NCBI GenBank assembly: GCA_958295955.1
Contig: OY282420.1
Coordinates: 2,246,435 to 2,310,434, forward strand
Length of the DNA: 64,000 bases
Source: an uncultured Bryobacterales bacterium
GTDB taxonomy: Bacteria > Acidobacteriota > Terriglobia > Bryobacterales > UBA6623
Direction: 5' to 3'
Under the pieces are notes generated by a model. It made no database searches and was not told where the DNA came from. It saw only the letters and a program-made list of their open reading frames with translations. This document shows positions 17,851 through 24,819 of this stretch, in pieces; position 1 is the stretch's first letter; each line of letters opens with the position of its first letter. The translations under genes and the position numbers were made by a program.

Positions 17851-19329
17851 ATGAGCCTTACCCGCCGCCGACTGATGCTTGCTTCGCTGGCCGCCGCGGC
17901 CTCGCGGGCGTCCGCCCAAGACAGGCGTCCGAACATCCTCTTGGCCATCGCCGACGATTGGGGATGGCCGCACGCCGGTGCCTACGGCTGCTCCTGGGTA
18001 CGCACGCCCGCCTTCGACCGGGTCGCCCGCGAAGGCGTCTTGTTTGCCAATTGCTTCACCTCGAACCCCAAATGCTCGCCCTGCCGCGCGAGCATCCTGA
18101 CCGGACGAAACAGTTGGCAGCTCGAGGAGGCAACCAACCATTTCGGCGTCTTTCCGGCCAAGTGGGCGGTCTTCCCCGACTTGTTCGAAAAGGCCGGTTA
18201 TCACGTCGGCCACACCGGCAAGGGCTGGGGGCCGGGCGATTACGAGGCCGGCGGTTTCAAGCGCAATCCGGCGGGGCCGAATTACGACAAGCACACGGCG
18301 CCGCCGAAGTTCCGCTACATGTCGAACAAGGACTATGCCCGCAATTTCGACCACTTTCTCGAAAGCCGCGGCGACCGGCCGTTCTGCTTCTGGTTCGGCA
18401 CGCACGAGCCGCACCGCGCCTACGAGGACGGCGCCGGCGAGCGCAGCGACAAACGCTACGAAGATGTCGATATCCCCAAGTTCTATCCCGATAACGAGAC
18501 GATCCGCCGCGATCTCGCCGACTATGCCGTCGAGAGCGAATGGTTCGACACGCACCTGGGCCGCATCCTCGAAAAGCTCGAGCGGATCGGCGAGCTCGAC
18601 AACACGCTGGTGTTGGTCACCTCCGACCACGGCATGCCGTTTCCGCGGGTCAAGGGGCAGATTTACGAGTACGGTTTCCACCTGCCCCTGGCGATGCGCT
18701 GGGGCGGGATGCAGGGCGGACGCAAGATCGACGACTTCATCAACGTCCGCGATTTCGCGCCGACGTTCCTCGAGCTCGCCGGCATCGACATTCCGGATTC
18801 GATGACGGGCAAAAGTTTTGCCGATGTGCTGCGCTCGGGCGATTCCGATCTGGTGGACAAGACGCGCAACCGCATGCTGATCGGCAAGGAGCGCCACGAC
18901 CTGGGCCGCCCCAACGACTGGGGCTACCCCGTGCGGGCGCTGCGCACGCCCGAGTTCCTCTACGTCCGCAACTATGAGCCCGACCGCTGGCCCGCCGGCA
19001 ACCCCGAGACCGGTTACCGCAACTGCGACGACAGCCCGACGAAGGCTCAGCTTTTGCGCGGATTCGACGAGTATTACCGCATGTCGTTCGGCAAGCGCCC
19101 CGCGGAGGAGTTGTATAAAATCCCCGAAGACAGCGATTGCGTCGAGAACCTGGCCGACGACCCCGCCCACGCCGAAACCAAGAAACGCATGCGCGCCGAA
19201 CTGGAACGCCGGCTCAAGGACGACGGCGACCCGCGCGCTCTGGGCCGGGGCTGGGTCTTCGACACTTACAAATACACCGGCGGACGCAGGCACGCCTTCG
19301 ACGCGTGGCTCGCCAACCATGCGCCGTAG
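17851..19329 (+). CDS. Tat-exported sulfatase
   Basis: 492 residues from the ATG at 17851, which directly begins a Tat signal (MSLTRRRLMLASLAAAAS). The sulfatase domain starts PNILLAIADDWGWP. The formylglycine signature C75-S-P-C-R79 is followed by ASILTGR, and a TSDHGMPFPRVKGQ segment supplies further active-site residues. The overall pattern resembles N-sulfoglucosamine sulfohydrolase-like sulfatases, but that substrate is a guess. It lies 46 bases after the enoyl-CoA hydratase gene and ahead of the EF-G paralogue. Confidence 0.93.
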   Translation: MSLTRRRLMLASLAAAASRASAQDRRPNILLAIADDWGWPHAGAYGCSWVRTPAFDRVAREGVLFANCFTSNPKCSPCRASILTGRNSWQLEEATNHFGVFPAKWAVFPDLFEKAGYHVGHTGKGWGPGDYEAGGFKRNPAGPNYDKHTAPPKFRYMSNKDYARNFDHFLESRGDRPFCFWFGTHEPHRAYEDGAGERSDKRYEDVDIPKFYPDNETIRRDLADYAVESEWFDTHLGRILEKLERIGELDNTLVLVTSDHGMPFPRVKGQIYEYGFHLPLAMRWGGMQGGRKIDDFINVRDFAPTFLELAGIDIPDSMTGKSFADVLRSGDSDLVDKTRNRMLIGKERHDLGRPNDWGYPVRALRTPEFLYVRNYEPDRWPAGNPETGYRNCDDSPTKAQLLRGFDEYYRMSFGKRPAEELYKIPEDSDCVENLADDPAHAETKKRMRAELERRLKDDGDPRALGRGWVFDTYKYTGGRRHAFDAWLANHAP

Positions 19330-19477
19330 GCAAGGCCCTCGCCGCGCTGCTTTTCAGCTTCGCCCAATGTGTATTAAACTGCGTTGACCGGCCTTTTTAA
19401 CGGCTCGACAACTCGGCGGGCGCGGCGGCAAGCCTCGCGCGCGGGGCCAAACTCACTCAATCAGAGGACGATGCGGG

Positions 19478-21559
19478 ATGAAAGTATATACAGGTAAGGA
19501 TGTGCGCAACGTTGGTCTTGTCGGCCACGGCGACTGCGGCAAGACGACGCTCGCGTCGGCGTTGCTCTACACCGCGGGCGCCGCCAACCGCCTCACGAGC
19601 GTGGACGAAGGCAACGCGGTCACCGATTATGACGAAGAGGAAATCAGCCGCAAGGTTTCTGTATCCTCAGCGCCGGCCTATGCGGAATGGGACGGCGTCA
19701 AGATCAACCTGATCGACACGCCGGGCTACAACATCTTCATCAACGACGCCAAAGCCGGCCTGTTGGCCGCCGACGCCGCGCTGGTAGTCGTCGACGCGGT
19801 CAACGGGATTGAGATTCAGACCGAGAAAACCTGGAAGTTTGCCGACGATTACGGCATTCCGCAAATGGTTTTCGCCAACAAGATGCACAAGGAGCGGGCG
19901 TCCGTCGCGGCCGTGGTCGATCAGATCAAAGAAGTTTTCGGCGTCACGGCCGTGCCGCTGCAGCACCCGCTCGGCGAAGGCAAGGACTTCGCGGGGGTCG
20001 TGGATCTGATCAGCATGAAGACCTATACGTACGCGCTGGACGGCAACGGCAAGGGAACGCCCGGCGGCGTCCCCGCGGACATCGCCGACGAAGTTGAAGA
20101 TGCGCGCACGCAGTTGATCGAAGCCGTAGCCGAGACCGACGAAGACTTGATGAACGAGTACTTCGACGAAGGCGCCCTGCCCGCAGACAAGATCGCCGCG
20201 GGCCTGAGGCGGGCCGTCGCGGCGGGCGAGGTCATTCCGCTGCTGTGCGGCTCCGCCTTGCACAACATCGCGATCGACCGGCTGCTCGATTTCCTCAAGA
20301 GCGCCGCGCCGTCGCCGGTCGACCGCGGCGAAATTGCAACCGAAGACGGCGCCCTCAAGGTCGATGACGGCGGCCCGCTCGCGTTGTTCGTCTGGAAGAC
20401 GGCGGCGGACGCTTTCGCCGGACGGGTGACCTATTTCAAGGTGGTTTCGGGCGTCCTGCAGAACGATGCGGCGGTTTACAACCACACGCGGTCGACCGGC
20501 GAAAAGTTCTCGCGCATCGGCGTCGCCCAGGGCAAGGAGCTCACCAACGCGGCCCGCTTCCATGCCGGCGATATCGGCGTGGTGGCGAAGCTCAAAGAGA
20601 CTCTCACGGGCGACAGCCTGGGCGCCAAAGACGCGCCGGTGACGTTCCCCAAGGCGAATATCCCGGTCCCGGCGATCTCGTTCGCCATTCAGCCCAAAAC
20701 CCGGCAAGACGAGGACCGTCTCAGCAGCGCGATCGCCAAGGTTCTCGAAGAAGACCTCGCGCTGAACTTCTACCGCGACCCGCAAACGAAAGAGTTCCTG
20801 CTTGCCGGCAACGGTCAGCAGCACCTCGACATCGTTTGCAGCAAATTGAAGAAGCGCTATAACGTCGAGGTCGAGCTCAAGGCGCCCAAGATTCCCTACC
20901 GCGAGACCATTCGCGGGACGGCCGATGTCCACGGACGGCACAAGAAACAGTCCGGCGGCCACGGTCAGTTCGGCGATTGCAAGATCAGGATGGCCCCACT
21001 CGAGCGCGGGCGGCAATTCGAGTTCGTCAGCGAGATTTTCGGCGGGGCCATTCCCAAGACGTACATCCCGGCCGTGGAAAAGGGCATTCTCGAAGCCGCC
21101 GAGAAGGGCTATCTGGCGGGCTATCCGGTGGTCGATTTCAAGGTAACGCTGTACGACGGTTCGCATCACGAGGTCGATTCGTCGGAGCTTGCTTTCAAGT
21201 TGGCCGGCAGCAAGGCGTTCAAGTTGGCGATGGCTCAGGCCGGGCCGGCGCTGCTCGAACCGGTGATGAAAGTGGAGGTCGTCGCGCCCATGGATTTCGC
21301 CGGAGACCTGATGGGCGATCTCAACAGCCGCCGGGGGCGCATCCAGGGCATGGACACCAAGGGCGCCAACCAGATCATCCGCGCCGAGGCGCCGATGGCC
21401 GAGATGCTGACCTACGCCAACGATCTGACGTCGATTACGCAGGGCAGGGGCTCGTTCACGATCGAGATGGGCCATTACGATTACGTGCCCCACGAGATTG
21501 CCGCCAAAATTATCGAAGCGGCCAAACGCGCCCGCGGCGGCGAAGAAGACGCCGATTAG
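19478..21559 (+). CDS. elongation factor G paralogue (EF-G2-like GTPase)
   Basis: 693 residues with all five EF-G domains. P-loop GHGDCGKT is at 16-23. Two GTPase motifs deviate. The G3 motif is D80-T-P-G-Y84, where classical EF-G has His in place of Tyr84. The G4 motif is N134-K-M-H137, where Asp normally reads guanine. The DTPGY form is known in EF-G2 paralogues; NKMH is not the usual state. It lacks rpsL/rpsG/tuf neighbours, so the canonical fusA is probably elsewhere. The role may be ribosome recycling or a stress-specific translation step. Confidence 0.9.
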   Translation: MKVYTGKDVRNVGLVGHGDCGKTTLASALLYTAGAANRLTSVDEGNAVTDYDEEEISRKVSVSSAPAYAEWDGVKINLIDTPGYNIFINDAKAGLLAADAALVVVDAVNGIEIQTEKTWKFADDYGIPQMVFANKMHKERASVAAVVDQIKEVFGVTAVPLQHPLGEGKDFAGVVDLISMKTYTYALDGNGKGTPGGVPADIADEVEDARTQLIEAVAETDEDLMNEYFDEGALPADKIAAGLRRAVAAGEVIPLLCGSALHNIAIDRLLDFLKSAAPSPVDRGEIATEDGALKVDDGGPLALFVWKTAADAFAGRVTYFKVVSGVLQNDAAVYNHTRSTGEKFSRIGVAQGKELTNAARFHAGDIGVVAKLKETLTGDSLGAKDAPVTFPKANIPVPAISFAIQPKTRQDEDRLSSAIAKVLEEDLALNFYRDPQTKEFLLAGNGQQHLDIVCSKLKKRYNVEVELKAPKIPYRETIRGTADVHGRHKKQSGGHGQFGDCKIRMAPLERGRQFEFVSEIFGGAIPKTYIPAVEKGILEAAEKGYLAGYPVVDFKVTLYDGSHHEVDSSELAFKLAGSKAFKLAMAQAGPALLEPVMKVEVVAPMDFAGDLMGDLNSRRGRIQGMDTKGANQIIRAEAPMAEMLTYANDLTSITQGRGSFTIEMGHYDYVPHEIAAKIIEAAKRARGGEEDAD

Positions 21560-21561
21560 AC

Positions 21562-21596
21562 GGCCGGTCTTGCGCCGCCGGCGCAACGGGCCGGCC
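21562..21596. terminator. nested GC-rich inverted repeat between convergent genes
   Basis: Inner stem TTGCGCC (21570-21576) / GGCGCAA (21580-21586) with a 3-base loop, inside an outer stem GGCCGG / CCGGCC at 21562-21567 and 21591-21596. It begins just after the EF-G paralogue stop and lies ahead of the convergent speA stop, so it could end transcription from both sides. There is no clear T-run. Confidence 0.4.
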
Positions 21597-21657
21597 CGCG
21601 GAACCCGCCGGACAATTGGATTGAGACAAGCGGCCGCTCGATTGCGACGGACGGCGC

Positions 21658-23592
21658 TTAATCCAGATAGGTGTAATCGTCCAGGACGCGCGAGAACGTC
21701 GCGAGCACTTCGTGCTCGTCATCGTCGCCGATCGCCCCTTGCAGCTTGCGCTCGGAAAGCCGCCGGGCGACGGCCTCGCGCAGTTGCTCGGCTTCGTGCC
21801 CCGTGTCGGCGAGCACGTCGCGAACATTGTCGCCGCGCTCGAGCTGCTCGATGCGGGCGGCCCCGCCGGCATCGACGACGATGTCCACTGCGGTGACGGC
21901 GCCGAAGAGATTATGCAGATCGCCCAGGGTCTCCTGGTACGCGCCCAGCATCAGAAAGCCGAGGTAATACGGCTCGCCCGGACGCAGCGCGTGGAGCTCC
22001 AGAGCTTCCTTGACGCGCCTGATGTCGACGAATTTGTCGATGGAGCCGTCGGAATCGCAGGTAATGTCGCAGAGCACGCCGCGTTCGGTAGGCAACTCGT
22101 TGAGCCGATGGATCGGCAGAATCGGGAACAACTGGTCGAACGCCCAAAAATCGGGCAGCGATTGAAACATCGAGAAGTTGCAGATGTATTTCGACGCGAG
22201 CAGCAGGTCGAGATCGTCGAATCCTCCCGGGCGGTGCTTCAGCGTCCGCGAAAGCCGGGCGGCCTTGCGGCAGATATCCCAGAATAACCACTCTCCCTTG
22301 GCCTTGTCGCGGAGATCGAGATACCCCAACTCGAAGAGAGAGATGAGATCGGCCCGCTGCTCCAGCGCACCGTGGTACGACTCGCGGAAGTTCTTGACAT
22401 TGATTTCAGCCGCGATATCGCGTAACTGCATGACGGGCGCGGATTCGGATTCAATCGCCTCGAGCGAATAATTGCCGGCGGACCCCGGTTCGAGCACCCT
22501 GCGCACGTCGGCGATGAGCAATGAGTGGTAGGCGGCCATCGCCCTGCCGTGCTCGGTGACGATGGTCGGCAGCGGCGCCTCTTCCTGGGAGCAGACTTCG
22601 CCCACGGTATGGATTACGTCGTTGGCGAATTCCTGAACCGAGTAATTCATCGAGAATTCGCTGGCGGTCTTGGAGCCGTCGTAGTCCACGCCGAGCCCGC
22701 CGCCGACGTTGAGATAGTCGATCGCGAAACCCATGCGGCGGGTCTTGGCGTACACGCGCGCGGCTTCTTTGAAAGCCTGCTTGGCGCGGCGAATGTCGTT
22801 GATCTGCGAGCCGATGTGGACGTGCAGCATCTTGAGCCGCTGCGCCGCGCCGCGCCGCTCGATGAGGTCGAGCGCGCTGACCAGGGCAACGATGCTCATG
22901 CCGAATTTGGCGAACTCGCCGCCCGATTCTTCCCATCTGCCGCTGCCGCGGGCGTAGAGCTTGAGGCGGATGCCCAAGTTCGGCTGCAGGCCGAGCTTGC
23001 TTGCCAGGTCGAGCGCCGTCTCGAGCTCTTCGATGTCTTCGACGACGATGACGGTGCGCCGGCAAAGTTTCTCGGCGAGGATCGCCATACGCAAAAAGAG
23101 TTGGTCTTTGAGCCCGTTGCAGACGATCAGCGCCTCGTCGGCCAGCGGCATGGCCAGCGCCGCCGCCAGTTCCGCTTTGCTGCCGACTTCCAGGCCGTAG
23201 TTGTAGCGGCGCCCCGACTCGACGAGCCGCTTGACGACCTCGGCCTGCTGATTGACCTTGACCGGATAGACGCCGACGTGCGCGCCGGCGTACTCGAACT
23301 CGGCGATAGCCCGGGCGAATGCCCGGTGCAAAGCCGACAGGCGCTCGTCGAGAATCTGCGGAAAACGCAATAAGAACGGCGGCGCATGCTGATCGGCAAC
23401 CAGGCCTTCGACGACCGCGAAGACGTCGATGGGCAGGTCGGCGATCTTGTGCGGGGTGACTTGCAGCCTGCCCGCGGCGTTGATGCCGAAATATCCGAAC
23501 CCCCATTGGTCGATCCCGTAGATTTTCGAGATCCGTTCCCTGACGTCGGTCCCGGCCAATGGAACCAGTGGATCGCGGACGCCGCTGCCCAT
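21658..23592 (-). CDS. speA: biosynthetic arginine decarboxylase
   Basis: 644 residues, the usual size of SpeA. PLP-dependent alanine-racemase-fold decarboxylase: the PLP lysine is K112 in YPVKVNQQ. Other family segments are GLEVGSKAEL, HVHIGSQI and the glycine-rich phosphate-binding LNVGGGLGVDYDG. Converts arginine to agmatine, the first step of putrescine/spermidine synthesis. The ATG at 23592 is followed immediately by family-like sequence. The upstream HAD phosphatase gene is on the same strand 36 bases away and may share its transcript. Confidence 0.96.
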   Translation of the reverse strand: MGSGVRDPLVPLAGTDVRERISKIYGIDQWGFGYFGINAAGRLQVTPHKIADLPIDVFAVVEGLVADQHAPPFLLRFPQILDERLSALHRAFARAIAEFEYAGAHVGVYPVKVNQQAEVVKRLVESGRRYNYGLEVGSKAELAAALAMPLADEALIVCNGLKDQLFLRMAILAEKLCRRTVIVVEDIEELETALDLASKLGLQPNLGIRLKLYARGSGRWEESGGEFAKFGMSIVALVSALDLIERRGAAQRLKMLHVHIGSQINDIRRAKQAFKEAARVYAKTRRMGFAIDYLNVGGGLGVDYDGSKTASEFSMNYSVQEFANDVIHTVGEVCSQEEAPLPTIVTEHGRAMAAYHSLLIADVRRVLEPGSAGNYSLEAIESESAPVMQLRDIAAEINVKNFRESYHGALEQRADLISLFELGYLDLRDKAKGEWLFWDICRKAARLSRTLKHRPGGFDDLDLLLASKYICNFSMFQSLPDFWAFDQLFPILPIHRLNELPTERGVLCDITCDSDGSIDKFVDIRRVKEALELHALRPGEPYYLGFLMLGAYQETLGDLHNLFGAVTAVDIVVDAGGAARIEQLERGDNVRDVLADTGHEAEQLREAVARRLSERKLQGAIGDDDEHEVLATFSRVLDDYTYLD

Positions 23593-23628
23593 GGACCCTC
23601 ATTCTCTCCCAAGAGGCGGCGGCGTGCG

Positions 23629-24288
23629 TCAACGGCTGCGCAAGGCGTCGATCTTCGGCGCCCATTGCTCGAGCGCTTCCGCGAGTCGGGCGGGCGCCGC
23701 GAGGCGATGCACGGTCATCCCCGCGGCGGCGGCCGAAGCGACTCCGGTCGCGGAGTCCTCGAACACGAGGCAGTCGCCGGCATGCTCGATGCCCGCATGC
23801 TCGCGGAGCTTTTCGAGGGCAAGAAGATAGGGCATGGGGTCGGGCTTGAGTCGGGCGACGTGGTCGCCGCAGATCACGAATTGCAGCGGGTCGGCGATGC
23901 CGTATCGTTCGAGCGTCGGCACGACGTCCGCAACCGCGCTGGACGACACGACGCCCAGAGGCGCTTGCGGCGCCGCCGCGCGGATCCACTCCACCACCCG
24001 CTCGTCGACGGTCAGCTCGACCCGGCTGCGGCGGCGGTAGCACTGCTGCTTGCGCAGGCATCCGGCGGTTATCGCCTCGTCGGTGGGCTCGCGTCCGGCC
24101 TTTTCGAGAAGGAATCTGCAGGCGTTGCGGTCGCTGATGCCGACGAAGCGCCGTGCGTACTCCTCCCAGCCGACCGCCGCGCCCCAATCTGCGGCAGCTT
24201 CGAGCCAGGTCTCGTGATGGAGATACTCGCTGTCGGACAACGTGCCGTCGAAGTCGAACAGAACGGCGCGAATGATTTCCGCGGCCAT
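23629..24288 (-). CDS. HAD-superfamily phosphatase (beta-phosphoglucomutase-like)
   Basis: 219 residues. Motif I is DFDGTLSDSE near residue 11, with the nucleophile Asp and acid/base Asp. Motif II is the VVSSS segment, motif III the KPDP lysine, and motif IV FEDSATGV. The cap insert after motif I places it with subclass IA enzymes such as beta-phosphoglucomutase and phosphoglycolate phosphatase. The substrate cannot be told. Its start faces the divergent octanucleotide-repeat locus. Confidence 0.9.
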   Translation of the reverse strand: MAAEIIRAVLFDFDGTLSDSEYLHHETWLEAAADWGAAVGWEEYARRFVGISDRNACRFLLEKAGREPTDEAITAGCLRKQQCYRRRSRVELTVDERVVEWIRAAAPQAPLGVVSSSAVADVVPTLERYGIADPLQFVICGDHVARLKPDPMPYLLALEKLREHAGIEHAGDCLVFEDSATGVASAAAAGMTVHRLAAPARLAEALEQWAPKIDALRSR

Positions 24289-24347
24289 CCTCTATTTTAG
24301 CGGCGGGCTCCCGCGGCGTTCGTCTTTTCGGCCCGCGCCGCGGCTTT

Positions 24348-24380
24348 GCTATCCACTATCCGCCGGCCGCGCCGGCCGCG
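24348..24380. repeat. palindromic intergenic element, copy A
   Basis: Reads GCTATCCACTATCCGCCGG followed by CCGCGCCGGCCGCG. It belongs to the dispersed element family described under copy C (35301-35345), in opposite orientation. It lies in the divergent spacer between the HAD phosphatase and the octanucleotide array. Confidence 0.6.
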
Positions 24381-24406
24381 AAAAACCCGGTCCGCGCATT
24401 CTGCCC

Positions 24407-24436
24407 TTGACAAGGCGGCGGCGGATGGGATATATT
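24407..24436 (+). promoter_or_regulatory. sigma-70-type promoter P1 of the NHL locus
   Basis: A perfect -35 box TTGACA (24407-24412), an 18-base spacer, and -10 box TATATT (24431-24436). Expected transcription start is about 24443, practically at the ATG at 24445, so the transcript would be leaderless. It is one of the few near-consensus promoters in this very GC-rich window. Confidence 0.65.
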
Positions 24437-24444
24437 CGTTTTCT

Positions 24445-24819
24445 ATGAGCGGCACGCAGCAGAACGATTCCCTTTCGATGCAAAAAGATTGGCGCGAGCC
24501 CTTGACGCGGTTCTTGACCAATCCTTATAATAAAGAAAGGTCAATCCGTCAATCCGTCAATCCGTCAATCCGTCAATCCGTCAATCCGTCAATCCGTCAA
24601 TCCGTCAATCCGTCAATCCGTCAATCCGTCAATCCGTCAATCCGTCAATCCGTCAATCCGTCAATCCGTCAATCCGTCAATCCGTCAATCCGTCAATCCG
24701 TCAATCCGTCAATCCGTCAATCCGTCAATCCGTCAATCCGTCAATCCGTCAATCCGTCAATCCGTCAATCCGTCAATCCGTCAATCCGTCAATCCGTCAA
24801 TCCGTCAATCCGTCAATAA
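24445..24819 (+). CDS. upstream reading frame running into the octanucleotide array
   Basis: ATG at 24445, about 32 non-repetitive codons (MSGTQQND...), then the array read as the octapeptide SIRQSVNP about 11 times, and a TAA stop at 24817-24819 directly after the array. A second in-frame ATG is at 24478. No Shine-Dalgarno precedes 24445; promoter P1 ends 8 bases before it, so start could be leaderless. On its own it resembles no protein I know. I interpret it as the 5' part of the downstream NHL gene, out of frame in this copy number. Whether it is translated is unproven. Confidence 0.4.
   Translation: MSGTQQNDSLSMQKDWREPLTRFLTNPYNKERSIRQSVNPSIRQSVNPSIRQSVNPSIRQSVNPSIRQSVNPSIRQSVNPSIRQSVNPSIRQSVNPSIRQSVNPSIRQSVNPSIRQSVNPSIRQ
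24502..24531 (+). promoter_or_regulatory. sigma-70-type promoter P2 abutting the octanucleotide array
   Basis: TTGACG (24502-24507), 18-base spacer, and perfect TATAAT (24526-24531). Predicted start is near 24538-24540, exactly where the repeat array begins, so a P2 transcript would carry the whole array as its 5' leader. Confidence 0.6.
24541..24817 (+). repeat. octanucleotide tandem repeat, 34 copies of TCAATCCG
   Basis: 34 perfect units (24541-24812) plus a partial unit TCAAT. Because 8 is not a multiple of 3, all three plus-strand frames read the same octapeptide SIRQSVNP without stops. The minus strand meets a TGA every 24 bases. Directly after the array, frame 1 meets TAA (24817) and frame 2 meets TAG (24827), while the third frame runs on for 3.3 kb as the NHL protein. 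A purine-rich AAGAGGAG (24819-24826) follows. Perfect arrays of this size mutate by strand slippage. Confidence 0.97.

Noticed and set aside
24541-24817. CRISPR array
   Set aside because: The 8-base units are directly adjacent, with no spacers and no cas genes anywhere in the window.
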